Of a DNA stretch of 64,000 bases, positions 26,109-34,616 are shown one piece after another. This DNA is from Alcanivorax sp. S6407 (GTDB lineage Bacteria > Pseudomonadota > Gammaproteobacteria > Pseudomonadales > Alcanivoracaceae), in NCBI RefSeq assembly GCF_023016115.1, contig NZ_JALKBH010000001.1:124001-188000 (forward strand), given 5' to 3'. How positions within the stretch are numbered: the first letter of the stretch is position 1; the number at the start of each line of letters is the position of its first letter. The notes below the pieces were generated by a model. It was not told the origin of the DNA. It ran no database searches and saw only the letters and a list, made by a program, of their open reading frames with translations. The position numbers were made by a program, and so were the translations under genes.

Positions 26109-26171
26109 ACGGCTGCGAATCGATCTGTAATCGTTATAATGGCCGCCCCGCGGAATTAGCCGGAGATACCC

Positions 26172-26402
26172 ATGGAAGCCCAACACCACCTTGATGCCAC
26201 CGGTCTGCTGTGTCCGGAACCGGTGATGATGCTGCACAACAAGGTCCGCGACATGGCCCCCGGCGACATCCTCGAAGTGCGCGCCACCGATCCCTCCACC
26301 GAGCGCGATATCCCCAAGTTCTGCCAGTTCCTCGGCCATACCCTGGAAGGGCAGGAGATTGAGGGGGAGATTTATGTTTATTGGATACGGAAAAAGCGGT
26401 GA
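26172..26402 (+). CDS. tusA: TusA/SirA sulfur carrier
   Basis: 76 residues. [20 protein letters not shown] holds the persulfide-carrying Cys in the CPEP motif (residue 15), followed by the two-layer fold with [17 protein letters not shown]. TusA passes sulfur from IscS toward TusBCD for tRNA 2-thiouridine and toward molybdenum cofactor. Length and motif are typical of the tRNA-type TusA. Its stop codon (26400-26402) is part of the first heptad of the repeat element that follows. Confidence 0.94.
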   Translation: MEAQHHLDATGLLCPEPVMMLHNKVRDMAPGDILEVRATDPSTERDIPKFCQFLGHTLEGQEIEGEIYVYWIRKKR

Positions 26403-26555
26403 ACAGTTAATAGGGAACAGTTAACAGTTGCGCGAGCAACGCTCCCTGTTTTGGAACCTGTGAGGCCGCGCCCGAACTTCGGGCGCGGCCTCATAGGTTG
26501 GGGAACAGATAAGGCAAAATCGCGCGCTGTTAACTATTCACTGTTAACTGTTCAC
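26399..26555. repeat. GTNAANA heptad element with GAGGCCGCGC hairpin, copy 2 (bidirectional terminator)
   Basis: Left arm 26399-26426: GTGAACA, GTTAATA, GGGAACA, GTTAACA. Hairpin 26455-26475 / 26479-26499, 21-base arms with one mismatch, three-base loop, core GAGGCCGCGCCCGA. Right arm 26528-26555: TGTTAAC, TATTCAC, TGTTAAC, TGTTCAC, the inverse words. It lies between convergent tusA and the monooxygenase gene. The flank CAGTTGCGCGAGCAACGC is shared with the reverse strand of copy 3. Confidence 0.9.
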
Positions 26556-26570
26556 TGAAACGATGGCCGT

Positions 26571-28028
26571 TCAGTAAACGTCAAAGTCGGCGAGATTCGG
26601 TTCCTTCATCTCCTCCACCCACTGCCCGAAGGTGAACGGCCACAGGGCCGGGGTGCCGGTGGGGTCCAGGTACCAGCTCTGGCAGCCACCGGTCCAGACG
26701 GTGCCGGCCATGTTGGCCTTGATGCGGGCCAGGAAGCTTTCCGCGGCGGCGGGTTTGGGATCGATGGCGTCGAACTGGCCCTTTTGCCAGCGGCGGATCA
26801 GTTTCATCATGTAGTTGGCCTGCACTTCAGCTACCCGGGTGACGGAGAAGTTGCCTACCGGACTGTTGGGGCCGGTCATCAGGAAGAAGTTTGGGAAGCC
26901 GGGGATGGTGACCGAGCGGTAATTAAGGCACTGCTGTTGCCAGGCATCCTCGATATGCATGCCATCGCGACCAGTCAGGTCCATGGGGCGCATGAAGTTC
27001 AGGTGGTGGAAACCGGTGGCCAGTATCAGCACGTCCAGCGGATGCTTGTGGCCATCGCGGGTCACGATGCCGTCGGCTTCCACATGGTAGATGTCATCGG
27101 TGATCAACTCACAGTTGGGTTGCTGCACCGCTTCAAAAAAGTCCGAGGCCAGCACCAGGCGTTTGCATCCCACCCGGTAATCCGGGGTCAGCTTTGCACG
27201 CAGTGCCGGATCGGGCACCGCTTTTTCCAGGTTCTTGCGCACAATGCGATCGGTAATCCAGAACTGTACTGGCTTGCCGATCACCATCTTGGCGAACATC
27301 TGGGCGTAGTACCACGCCCACAGCCTGCCGATCAGGGTGGCCAGGAACGGAAAGCGGGCAAGGGTCTTCTTGTACAGGGGAGAGTAGTGGGCATCCGGGC
27401 GCGGGAACATCCACTGCGGGGTGCGCTGAAAGATCGACACCGGCACGCCCTGGTTGACCAGCGCAGGTATCACCTGGGCGGCGGTGGAACCAGTCCCGAT
27501 CACGCCAACCCGTTTATCCTTCAGGTCCAGTGAATGATCCCAGCGGGCAGTATGGAAACTGGGCCCGGTAAAGTCGGACAGACCGGGAATATCCGGTACG
27601 GCAGGGTGGTGGAGGATGCCGGTGGCGGCCACGATAAAGTCTACCGTGAGCTGCGCACCCTTGCTGGTGGTGACCCGCCAGCGACCCTCCCGGTATCGGG
27701 CGGCAGTGACTTCCTCATTGAAGCGTACCAGCCCGGTGATGCCGTATTTGTCGGCGGCCTGCTGGAAGTACTGACGAATCTGGGCGCCTTCGGCAAAGCG
27801 GTCATCCCAGCCCACCGAGGGCTCGAAGCTGTACGCATACATGTGGGCGGGCACATCACAGCTGACCCCGGGATAGGTATTTTCCCGCCAGGTGCCGCCC
27901 ACGCCATCGCCTTTTTCCACGATGGTGATGTCGGTAATGCCCGCCTCACGCAACTTGATCCCCATCAGGATGCCGCTCATACCGGCGCCAATCACCAGAA
28001 CGGAGGGATTTCGGGTCTGCTTCTCCAT
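26571..28028 (-). CDS. Flavin-dependent Baeyer-Villiger-type monooxygenase
   Basis: 485 residues. FAD loop VIGAGMSGILMGIKL (13), GVGGTWRENTYPGVSCDVPAHMY, the Baeyer-Villiger fingerprint FTGPSFHTARWDHS (about 152), NADP loop VGVIGTGSTAAQV (about 175), ILATGFHHLNF and the C-terminal NFFLMTGPNSPVGN. The enzyme should insert oxygen next to a ketone, or oxidise a soft heteroatom, with NADPH and O2. AlmA long-chain alkane hydroxylases share the fold but differ in the N-terminal FGGTW-LFRYPG region, so this is not called AlmA. It stands alone between two copies of the same repeat element. Substrate unknown; cycloalkanone or terpenoid breakdown is plausible. Confidence 0.88.
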   Translation of the reverse strand: MEKQTRNPSVLVIGAGMSGILMGIKLREAGITDITIVEKGDGVGGTWRENTYPGVSCDVPAHMYAYSFEPSVGWDDRFAEGAQIRQYFQQAADKYGITGLVRFNEEVTAARYREGRWRVTTSKGAQLTVDFIVAATGILHHPAVPDIPGLSDFTGPSFHTARWDHSLDLKDKRVGVIGTGSTAAQVIPALVNQGVPVSIFQRTPQWMFPRPDAHYSPLYKKTLARFPFLATLIGRLWAWYYAQMFAKMVIGKPVQFWITDRIVRKNLEKAVPDPALRAKLTPDYRVGCKRLVLASDFFEAVQQPNCELITDDIYHVEADGIVTRDGHKHPLDVLILATGFHHLNFMRPMDLTGRDGMHIEDAWQQQCLNYRSVTIPGFPNFFLMTGPNSPVGNFSVTRVAEVQANYMMKLIRRWQKGQFDAIDPKPAAAESFLARIKANMAGTVWTGGCQSWYLDPTGTPALWPFTFGQWVEEMKEPNLADFDVY

Positions 28029-28124
28029 GCGCCTGACTCCATATGGCTGATATTTTCATTGTTATTGAGACAAACCTAGAGAAATGTGTCGGTTATGGCG
28101 ATGTCTGGAAGTGACAAAAAGATA

Positions 28125-28282
28125 GTGAATAGTGAACAGTTAACAGTGAATAGCGTCGCGAGTGACGGGGCTTGGGTTTGAAACGTTAGAGGCCGCGTCC
28201 GGAATCCGGGCGCGGCCTCAAGCCTCTAAATGAAGAACGCGTTGCTCGCGCAACTGTTCACTATTCACTGTTAACTGTTCAC
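28125..28282. repeat. GTNAANA heptad element with GAGGCCGCG hairpin, copy 3
   Basis: Left arm 28125-28152: GTGAATA, GTGAACA, GTTAACA, GTGAATA. Hairpin 28189-28202 / 28206-28219, core GAGGCCGCG. Right arm 28255-28282: TGTTCAC, TATTCAC, TGTTAAC, TGTTCAC. It lies upstream of the monooxygenase and just past the stop of the 28289-28981 gene, so here it follows a single minus-strand gene rather than a convergent pair. Confidence 0.9.
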
Positions 28283-28288
28283 TGCCAT

Positions 28289-28981
28289 CTAGCTTTCAAT
28301 GGCCAGCATCGCTACCGCCGCCAGGGCCTCCGGGTCCTTTTCCTTCAGTTTGTTGGCGATGCCGTGCTGGAAGAAGTAGCAAAAGTCCTCCTTTTCCTGT
28401 GCCGGCACCAGGCACTTGGCGCCGGGCAGCACCGGGGTTTCCACCGGGTCGGATTCTTCCGCCACCATGGCCGTCAGAGTGCCGTCGGCGTGCAGGCGCC
28501 AGCTGACCACCTCCATCAGGCTGATGGTGTGGAACTCATCGGCGGAGAACACCGCATGAGTGCCAATGGTGTCCGGGATTTCCTGAATGGATTGTTTGCC
28601 GGGTTGGGGCTTTCCAAAGAAGCGGATCGCCGCATCCAGCTCCTGCACCTTGTGTTCGGGTGCATCCACAAAGAGATAGTCACTGCCAGGTAGCCGGTAG
28701 CCTTCCCAGCGTCCGTTAAGGGGATCGGCCAGCGCCATGGCGGTAACCGGGTTTTTCAGCCAAGGAACCATGGCCACGGTGTCACCATTGGCGAGTCGTG
28801 CCCAGGCCAGAATTTTCAGGGAGAAGAGGGTGTCCGGATGCTGATCATTGGCGTACAGCAGCTCAATGCCATCGTATTCCGGTGACAAGCGAAGTATAGG
28901 GGTCTGGGCCGCTTTGCGACGTGGAGAGAAAGGAACAACGTTGCTGTTCCCGCCAGGGTGTTGCCGGTGAGCCGAAGTCAT
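28289..28981 (-). CDS. Conserved-looking hypothetical protein
   Basis: 230 residues from ATG 28981 with GGGAGG at the right spacing. No signal peptide or membrane helix. N-terminal 30 residues are basic and probably disordered (RQHPGGNSNVVPFSPRRK). The rest is a mixed alpha-beta domain with IELLYANDQHPDTLFSLKIL, AMVPWLKNPVTAMALADPLN and VFSADEFHTISLMEVVSWRL, where the second half seems to echo the first (ANG/ADG turns, then T-AMV). No family is recognised. Good codon usage and ribosome site make it a real gene; cytosolic. Confidence 0.7.
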   Translation of the reverse strand: MTSAHRQHPGGNSNVVPFSPRRKAAQTPILRLSPEYDGIELLYANDQHPDTLFSLKILAWARLANGDTVAMVPWLKNPVTAMALADPLNGRWEGYRLPGSDYLFVDAPEHKVQELDAAIRFFGKPQPGKQSIQEIPDTIGTHAVFSADEFHTISLMEVVSWRLHADGTLTAMVAEESDPVETPVLPGAKCLVPAQEKEDFCYFFQHGIANKLKEKDPEALAAVAMLAIES

Positions 28982-29280
28982 GGGCACCTCCCGGTACGTG
29001 TCCTAGAGGATCGCCAATGTTGTTACACCCGGCAGGGTGCTGGCACGATCACATGCCATGGCGACCGTTAATTCAACTTAGCCTGTCAGGCAAATCCATG
29101 CAAGTCGTCGTGAAAGCGTCATGAAGAAAGGTCGGATGGGGGGATAGGTGGCTGATGTCCACGGTGAGGGGATGAGTCGCGAGTGACGAGTAACGAGTTT
29201 CGAAACTCCAAACCCCATGAAGAATGGACGGTTTTTGCCTTTCGAAACTCGAAACTCGCTTCTTGTTACTTGTTCTTCCC
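28982..29280. repeat. Gap with GAGNNNC heptad element, copy 1
   Basis: Heptads GAGTCGC, GAGTGAC, GAGTAAC, GAGTTTC at 29174-29201 lead into a central stretch ending GGACGGTTTTTGCC, and the inverse words (TTTCGAAACTCGAAACTCG, then CTTGTTACTTG) fill 29241-29272. The element ends against the stop of the MATE gene. 28988-29170 holds no gene; it should contain the promoter of the minus-strand gene at 28981. Confidence 0.8.
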
Positions 29281-30669
29281 TCAAGCTGCCTGTTGCGGTT
29301 CGGGGGAGGCGTTTTCCGTTGGCGCTGGCAAGGGTTGCTGCATGCGCCAGTACAGGCGCCAGCCGAGCAGGATGGCGGCGGTGGTGAGGCCGGCCACCAG
29401 GCCGATCCAGAAGCCGGCGGGGCCCATGGGGTCACCCAACAGAGAGGTCAGGCCCAGTACGTATCCCAGAGGCAGGCCCACGCCCCAGTAGGCGAACAGG
29501 GTCATGATCATCGGCCAGCCGGTATCCTCGAAGCCACGCAGGCAGCCGTTGGCACACACCTGCAGGGCATCGGAAATCTGGTACAGGGCAGCAAACAGCA
29601 GCAGGTAGCTGGCCAGTTCGATAACCTCCCGGTTATCGGTGTAGATATGCGGAATCCAGTGGCGGGCCAGCACCAGTGCCAGTGACGCCACTACCCCGAC
29701 CACCAGGGTAATCATGTGCGCCACCTGCACCGCATGGCGCAGGCTGGTCTGATCATGGCGGCCACGGGCATGGCCCACGCGCACGGTGGCGGCAATGGCA
29801 AAGCTGAGCGGTATCATGAAGATCAGCGAGGTGAAGTTGAGGGCGATCTGGTGGCTGGCCACAATCTGTGCGCCCAGGCTGCCGATCAGCAGGGCGATGA
29901 TGGCGAAAATGCTCACTTCGAAGAAGATGGTCAGCCCTACCGGCAAGCCGAGGCGTAGCATGTAGCCCAGGCTGGGCACCTCGAAATGGCGCTGGCGAAG
30001 GTTCAGCGGGGCATGCTGATACACCGGGTGGCGGTGGGTATAAACCAGCATCATCAGGGCCATGGACCACATCACCAGCGAGGTGGCCCAGCCACAGCCC
30101 ACCCCGCCCATGGCCGGGAAGCCCAGTTTGCCGTAGATCAGCACATAGTTACTGGGGATATTGATGAGCAGACCGATGACACTGAACAGCAGTACCGGCC
30201 GGGTATGGTTCATGGCTTCGGTATAACTGCGCATGGCCAGCATCAGGGCGGCACCGGGCATGCCCCAGCTGAGCGCGTCCAGATAACCGGACACCATGGG
30301 GCGAATGGCCGGATCCACGTCCATCCACACCAGTATGGGCGCTACGCTGCGCAAAATCAGGGCGCTAAGCACCCCAAGCCCCATGGCCAGCCAGATACCC
30401 TGCTGGGCCAGCGGGTTGATACGATGGTAAGCTTCGCCGCCAAGATGACGGGACAGGATCGGGGTGGCGCTCATCAGCACCCCGGTCATGAACAGGTACA
30501 GGGGCACCCAGATGCTGGCGCCCACCGCCACGGCCGCCAGATCATTGGCGCTGACCCGGCCCGCCATCAGGGTATCCACAAAGCCGTTGGCGGTTTGCGC
30601 CAGCTGGCCACCGAGAATCGGCAGGGCAAGCGTAAGCTGGGCAACAAATTCCTGACGGCGGGAAGACAT
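29281..30669 (-). CDS. MATE-family efflux transporter (NorM group)
   Basis: 462 residues from ATG 30669; twelve transmembrane helices in two six-helix halves. FVAQLTLALPILGGQLAQTANGFVDTLMAG and GASIWVPLYLFMTGVLMSATPI are NorM-type helix 1-2 motifs, and ANGCLRGFEDTGWPM matches the second-half motif. Uses a Na+ or H+ gradient to expel cationic drugs or organic compounds. The C-terminal tail is rich in Pro, Glu and Gln. It starts 17 bases away from and divergent to epmC, so promoters overlap their 5' ends. Cargo unknown. Confidence 0.92.
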   Translation of the reverse strand: MSSRRQEFVAQLTLALPILGGQLAQTANGFVDTLMAGRVSANDLAAVAVGASIWVPLYLFMTGVLMSATPILSRHLGGEAYHRINPLAQQGIWLAMGLGVLSALILRSVAPILVWMDVDPAIRPMVSGYLDALSWGMPGAALMLAMRSYTEAMNHTRPVLLFSVIGLLINIPSNYVLIYGKLGFPAMGGVGCGWATSLVMWSMALMMLVYTHRHPVYQHAPLNLRQRHFEVPSLGYMLRLGLPVGLTIFFEVSIFAIIALLIGSLGAQIVASHQIALNFTSLIFMIPLSFAIAATVRVGHARGRHDQTSLRHAVQVAHMITLVVGVVASLALVLARHWIPHIYTDNREVIELASYLLLFAALYQISDALQVCANGCLRGFEDTGWPMIMTLFAYWGVGLPLGYVLGLTSLLGDPMGPAGFWIGLVAGLTTAAILLGWRLYWRMQQPLPAPTENASPEPQQAA

Positions 30670-30685
30670 AGGCGCGACGAATCTT

Positions 30686-31273
30686 ATGGGTGAGAACCGG
30701 GAGCGGAGAAAGGCCGCTACCATACCGCAAAGCGAGGGGCAGGTGCACCGTAGTGCCGACCTGGAATCGCTATTTCGGGCCACTTTTTTTGCCGACTTCA
30801 CCACCGTCCTGGAGGGTGGGGCTGCGGAACCGGTATATCTGCCCGGCAATCCCCATCGAATCTGCTATACCCATGACTACTTCCGCAGTGCGCTCCATGA
30901 GATTGCTCACTGGTGCGTTGCAGGGGCTGAGCGGCGAGAGATCGAGGATTATGGCTATTGGTATGCCCCGGATGGTCGTAATGCCGAGCAACAGGCACAG
31001 TTTGCCAGCGTGGAAGTGCTCCCCCAGGCCTACGAGGCGCTGTTCTGCGCGGCCTGTGGCCACGACTTTCGGGTATCCCTGGATAACCTGAATGGCGATG
31101 GCGGGGATGAGCGTCCCTTTGCCGAGATGGTTCGGGCGCGGGCAGAGGCCTTGTTGGAGCAGGGGCTGCCTGACCGGGTCGCACGCTGGTGCGATGCTCT
31201 GGCGGACAACTACGACCGCCAGAGCCTTCCTCTTTCTGAAGCCCTGCAACAAACCTTCCAGTTACCGATGTAG
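30686..31273 (+). CDS. epmC: Elongation factor P hydroxylase EpmC
   Basis: 195 residues, slightly longer than the E. coli enzyme at the N terminus; a later start cannot be excluded because the first 20 residues are unremarkable. The metal-site motif SALHEIAHWCVAG (about 68) and PVYLPGNPHRICYTHDYFRSA are diagnostic of YfcM/EpmC, and FCAACGHDFRVSLDNLNGD completes the domain. It hydroxylates the beta-lysylated lysine of EF-P, after EpmA and EpmB, which are not in this window. Divergent from the MATE pump. Confidence 0.92.
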   Translation: MGENRERRKAATIPQSEGQVHRSADLESLFRATFFADFTTVLEGGAAEPVYLPGNPHRICYTHDYFRSALHEIAHWCVAGAERREIEDYGYWYAPDGRNAEQQAQFASVEVLPQAYEALFCAACGHDFRVSLDNLNGDGGDERPFAEMVRARAEALLEQGLPDRVARWCDALADNYDRQSLPLSEALQQTFQLPM

Positions 31274-31959
31274 GAGCGGTGGTTTGCTATGCCCTCCGGG
31301 TGCCACCGCGATTGGTGCGATTTCGCGGTGGAACCACCGCTCCCACAGGGCGGTTCTCCCGGTTTTGCGTGACGCGTGCAGCGTGTTGCAGCCGAAGAGC
31401 GGCCAAAAAATCAAGCTGGAACCACCGCCCCCACAAATACCGGGGGGTTCCCATTGTGGGAACTTGCTTGCAAGCGAATGGCCAACCTATCGTCTGCAGG
31501 CAGACTCCCACAAGAAGATTTACCCCTGGGCGACACTCTGGGTCTGGCCTTTGATTTTCCTCGCAGCTTAAAGCTCGCAGCTCGTAGCTAAAAAAAGGTT
31601 CATCGCGGGTTTGCGGGAATCTGCTGCTCCAGTACTTTACTCCGCCCTGAGTGAGTTTGATGCCATGGGGGCAGCTTGCGGAACGAAGGGGGTTTTGATC
31701 CTGGGTTTTGTTCGCCCCTCCAGTGGGGCTCCTACAGGAAGAACAGCGGCACTCAGCAATTCGCGCTCAGTGAACTCTGTGACCTCTGTGGTAAATCCGC
31801 TTTTGATCTTTGCGTGTTGCGTGATGCATGCAGCGTGTTGCAGCCGCAGAGCGGCCACAAAGAAAAGGCCGCACCCATCACAGGCGCGGCCTCCTTGTCT
31901 TCAGCCAGCAACAACCCGAAACCGCGTTGTTGCGTGAAGCGTGCTGCGTGTCGCGTCCC
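31274..31959. repeat. 686-base gene-free gap filled with repeat elements
   Basis: In order: an inverted repeat GGAGCGGTGGTT/AACCACCGCTCC (31273-31284, 31332-31343) containing palindrome GCGGTGGAACCACCGC, also found at 50365; GCGTGNN heptads 31367-31387; a REP-like GTGGGAACTTGCTTGCAAGC at 31457; degenerate GCTNCGA heptads 31563-31589; 9-base words CTCAGTGAA, CTCTGTGAC, CTCTGTGGT at 31766-31792; GCGTGTT-type heptads 31812-31846; a GGCCGC/GCGGCC hairpin 31868-31891; GCGTGAA-type heptads 31932-31952. No convincing ORF; small frames here encode only the repeats. Confidence 0.85.
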
Positions 31960-33999
31960 TCAACGCAGCATATGCAGGAAGTGCATGTGCTTCTCGTACT
32001 GGTCCAGCACGTCCACGATGACCTGTTCCTTGGTGTAGCCCATCAGGTCATAGTCCTGGCCGCCTTCCTGCAGGAATACCTCTGCACGGTAGTAGGTATC
32101 CTTGTCGGCGTGCTTCCTGGCGTGATCCAGCTGGCGGACGGTGAGGGTGGGGCGGGTATAGCCGCGCACTCGAACACCATAGACGAAGTCGGTTTCCGCG
32201 CCATGGCTGACTTCCAGATAGGCGCGGTCGTCTTCATGGCGAATTTCCACCTTGAGCCCATAGCCTTCCAGTTCCTTGGCGACGGTTTCCAGTGCAGGTT
32301 TCACCGTGACTTCCAGGAATTCCAGCACCTTGACCCTCAAGGGGAAGTTGACCATGTTTTTCAAGCGGGATTTCCAGCTGCTGCCCCCCTGCGGGCGTTG
32401 ATGGCCCACATGCACTTCGGGTGGCGGGGCCAGCGCCGCAGCAAGACTGCGTTGACGAATGTTTTCCACCTTGAGGGAGCGCAGCAGGCCGTAGGCGGAA
32501 ATCAGCAACACGGCGGAGAATGGCAACGCGGCCGCAATGGTGGCGGATTGCAGGGCGCCGAGACCACCGGCCAGCATCAAGGCAATGGCCACGATGCCTT
32601 CGGAGCTGGCCCAGAATACCCGCTGCCATACCGGAGTATCGTCGTGACCACCGGAGGCAAGCATGTCCACCACCATGGAACCGGAGTCAGAAGAGGTGAC
32701 GAAGAACACCACCACCATCAGCGTTGCCACACCGGAAATGAACCCGGAGAACGGGAACTGCTCCAGGAAGTGGAACAGGGCCACGGACATGTCTTCGCCT
32801 ACCAGACGCCCGAGATCCGCATAGGATTCGGTCATGATCATGTGGATGCCGGAATCACCGAAGACGGTCATCCAGAACAGGGTGAAACCGGCGGGAACGA
32901 ACATCACACCCATGGCGAATTCACGAATGGTGCGGCCGCGGGAGATACGGGCGATGAACAGGCCCACGAAGGGGGACCAGGCAATCCACCAGCCCCAGTA
33001 GAAAATGGTCCAGCCGCCGACCCAGGCCTGAGGTCCGCCATCCACCTTGGGCTGGTAGGCGTAAAGATTGAACGTCATGCTGACCAGCTCGGACAGATAC
33101 GAGCCCACATTCTGCATATAGGTTTTCAGCAGGAAGATGGTCGGGCCGAGCAGCAGCACGAAGGCAAGCAGCAGGAAGGCCAGGCCCAGATTGAGTTCGG
33201 AGAGGCGACGGATGCCGGCATCCAGGCCAGTGACCACGGAGATGGTGGCCAGGCCAGTAATGACCACGATCAGGGTGACCTGCATGGTCGGGCTGACCGG
33301 TAACCCGAACAGATAATTCAGGCCGGCATTCACCTGTTGCACACCAAAGCCCAGCGAGGTGGCCACACCCAGTACCGTGCCCACCACCGCAAAGATATCC
33401 ACCGCATGGCCGATGGGGCCGTAGATCTTGTTACCGATGATTGGGTACAGAGCAGAGCGCAGGGTCAACGGCAGACCGCGACGGAAACTGAAGTACGCCA
33501 GAATCAGCCCGACAATGGCGTAGATGGACCAGGCATGCAGGCCCCAGTGAAAGAAGGTGACGCGCATGGCTTCCTTGGCGGCGGCAATGCCGCCGGGTTC
33601 TGCCATGGGCGGGCTGGTGAAATGCATCACCGGCTCGGCCACACCGAAGAACATCAGGCCGATACCCATGCCGGCAGAGAACAGCATGGCGAACCAGGAG
33701 CCGTAACTGTAATCCGGTTCGGAGTGATCCGGGCCCAGCTTGATCTCGCCGTAGCGACTGATACCCAGGAAGGCCACGAAAGAAATGATGATGGCAACGG
33801 TGAGCACGTAGAACCAGCTGGCTTCTTCGATGACGGCCAGTTTCAACCCGTTGAAGAATGAACCTGCGGTTTCAGGGGCGGCCACCGAAAACAGTACCAG
33901 GCCCACAATGATAGCGAGAGAACCGTAAAAAACAGGGGGATTGATCTTGTCGTGTATGCCCGGCTTGGACGAAATTTCCTGCTCGGCAGACTCTGACAT
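31960..33999 (-). CDS. betT: BCCT-family choline/betaine transporter (BetT type)
   Basis: 679 residues from ATG 33999 behind AAGGAGC, close to E. coli BetT (677). Twelve helices; the BCCT signature region is GMGIGLMFFGVAEPVMHFTSPP and the Trp-rich substrate segment GGWTIFYWGWWIAWSPFVGLFIARISRGRT lies in helices 7-8. A cytoplasmic C-terminal tail of roughly 170 residues, as in osmotically controlled or proton-coupled BetT, ends YEKHMHFLHMLR. Imports choline or betaine, fitting a marine habitat. No betAB/betI gene adjoins, so glycine betaine or carnitine remain possible. Confidence 0.92.
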   Translation of the reverse strand: MSESAEQEISSKPGIHDKINPPVFYGSLAIIVGLVLFSVAAPETAGSFFNGLKLAVIEEASWFYVLTVAIIISFVAFLGISRYGEIKLGPDHSEPDYSYGSWFAMLFSAGMGIGLMFFGVAEPVMHFTSPPMAEPGGIAAAKEAMRVTFFHWGLHAWSIYAIVGLILAYFSFRRGLPLTLRSALYPIIGNKIYGPIGHAVDIFAVVGTVLGVATSLGFGVQQVNAGLNYLFGLPVSPTMQVTLIVVITGLATISVVTGLDAGIRRLSELNLGLAFLLLAFVLLLGPTIFLLKTYMQNVGSYLSELVSMTFNLYAYQPKVDGGPQAWVGGWTIFYWGWWIAWSPFVGLFIARISRGRTIREFAMGVMFVPAGFTLFWMTVFGDSGIHMIMTESYADLGRLVGEDMSVALFHFLEQFPFSGFISGVATLMVVVFFVTSSDSGSMVVDMLASGGHDDTPVWQRVFWASSEGIVAIALMLAGGLGALQSATIAAALPFSAVLLISAYGLLRSLKVENIRQRSLAAALAPPPEVHVGHQRPQGGSSWKSRLKNMVNFPLRVKVLEFLEVTVKPALETVAKELEGYGLKVEIRHEDDRAYLEVSHGAETDFVYGVRVRGYTRPTLTVRQLDHARKHADKDTYYRAEVFLQEGGQDYDLMGYTKEQVIVDVLDQYEKHMHFLHMLR

Positions 34000-34616
34000 T
34001 GGAAGCTCCTTGTCCGGATTGAGGGTGCCGTTTCCGGGAACCGTAGCTTCTGCGCTGCGCACTGACTGGCAAGGCCAGGCCTTGAAATACAAGGGGCGCA
34101 ATGACAAACAGATGACGCCTGTTGCCCTGCACCGCGGAGTACTACAAAACTGTATTCAGTGGTTCCCTTGTCGGACCACCTTAACATATGGCCCCTTTTT
34201 ATCACCCCCCGCACGGTTATTGTTGCGTAAGCGAAGGTCGACCGGATCAAGGGGAAGGGGCGTTCGGTGCTGTAGGAGCACCACTTGAGGTGCGAACCGA
34301 GCGATAGCGAGGAGATTTCAGGGAAGCTGCGTGGCAGTTCCAGGCGGCAAAACCAAAAACCGCGCTTCGCGCGATTCGTCCCCTGGAAGGGAACATCCTA
34401 CAGCGTCGTCAACCGTCTGCGCGGGCAAGAGTTATCCTGAAGGGTGAAGAGGTCTCTTGCGGAAGAGGCTTTGTGTAGGAGCACCACTTGAGGTGCGAAC
34501 CGAGCGACAGCGAGTGACGAGGTTCGAGTTACGAGTTACGAAAGGCAAAGGCGCAAACCATGCCGGTTAGCGGTTTTTGATTTTCGCAACTCGTTACTCG
34601 AACCTCGAAACGGTCT
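34000..34616. repeat. 617-base gap: betT promoter region, twin REP copies, GAGNNNC heptad element copy 2
   Basis: The betT leader and promoter lie in about 34000-34200. Two copies of a repeat start TGTAGGAGCACCACTTGAGG, at 34271-34312 and 34473-34513, nearly identical and including a CACC/GGTG stem. The second runs directly into heptads GAGTGAC, GAGGTTC, GAGTTAC, GAGTTAC (34512-34539), a core with AAACC...GGTTTTTG, and inverse words (GCAACTCGTTACTCGAACCTCG) up to the DUF58 stop. No gene seen. Confidence 0.82.

Noticed and set aside
26571..28028. AlmA long-chain alkane hydroxylase
   Set aside because: Has the Baeyer-Villiger fingerprint and a different N-terminal FAD region from the AlmA sequences I recall.
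28289..28981. SapC-like peptide-resistance protein
   Set aside because: No SapC motif could be found; left as hypothetical.
31828..33303. 491-codon plus-strand frame opposite betT
   Set aside because: Begins in repeats and is antisense to a clear BCCT transporter.
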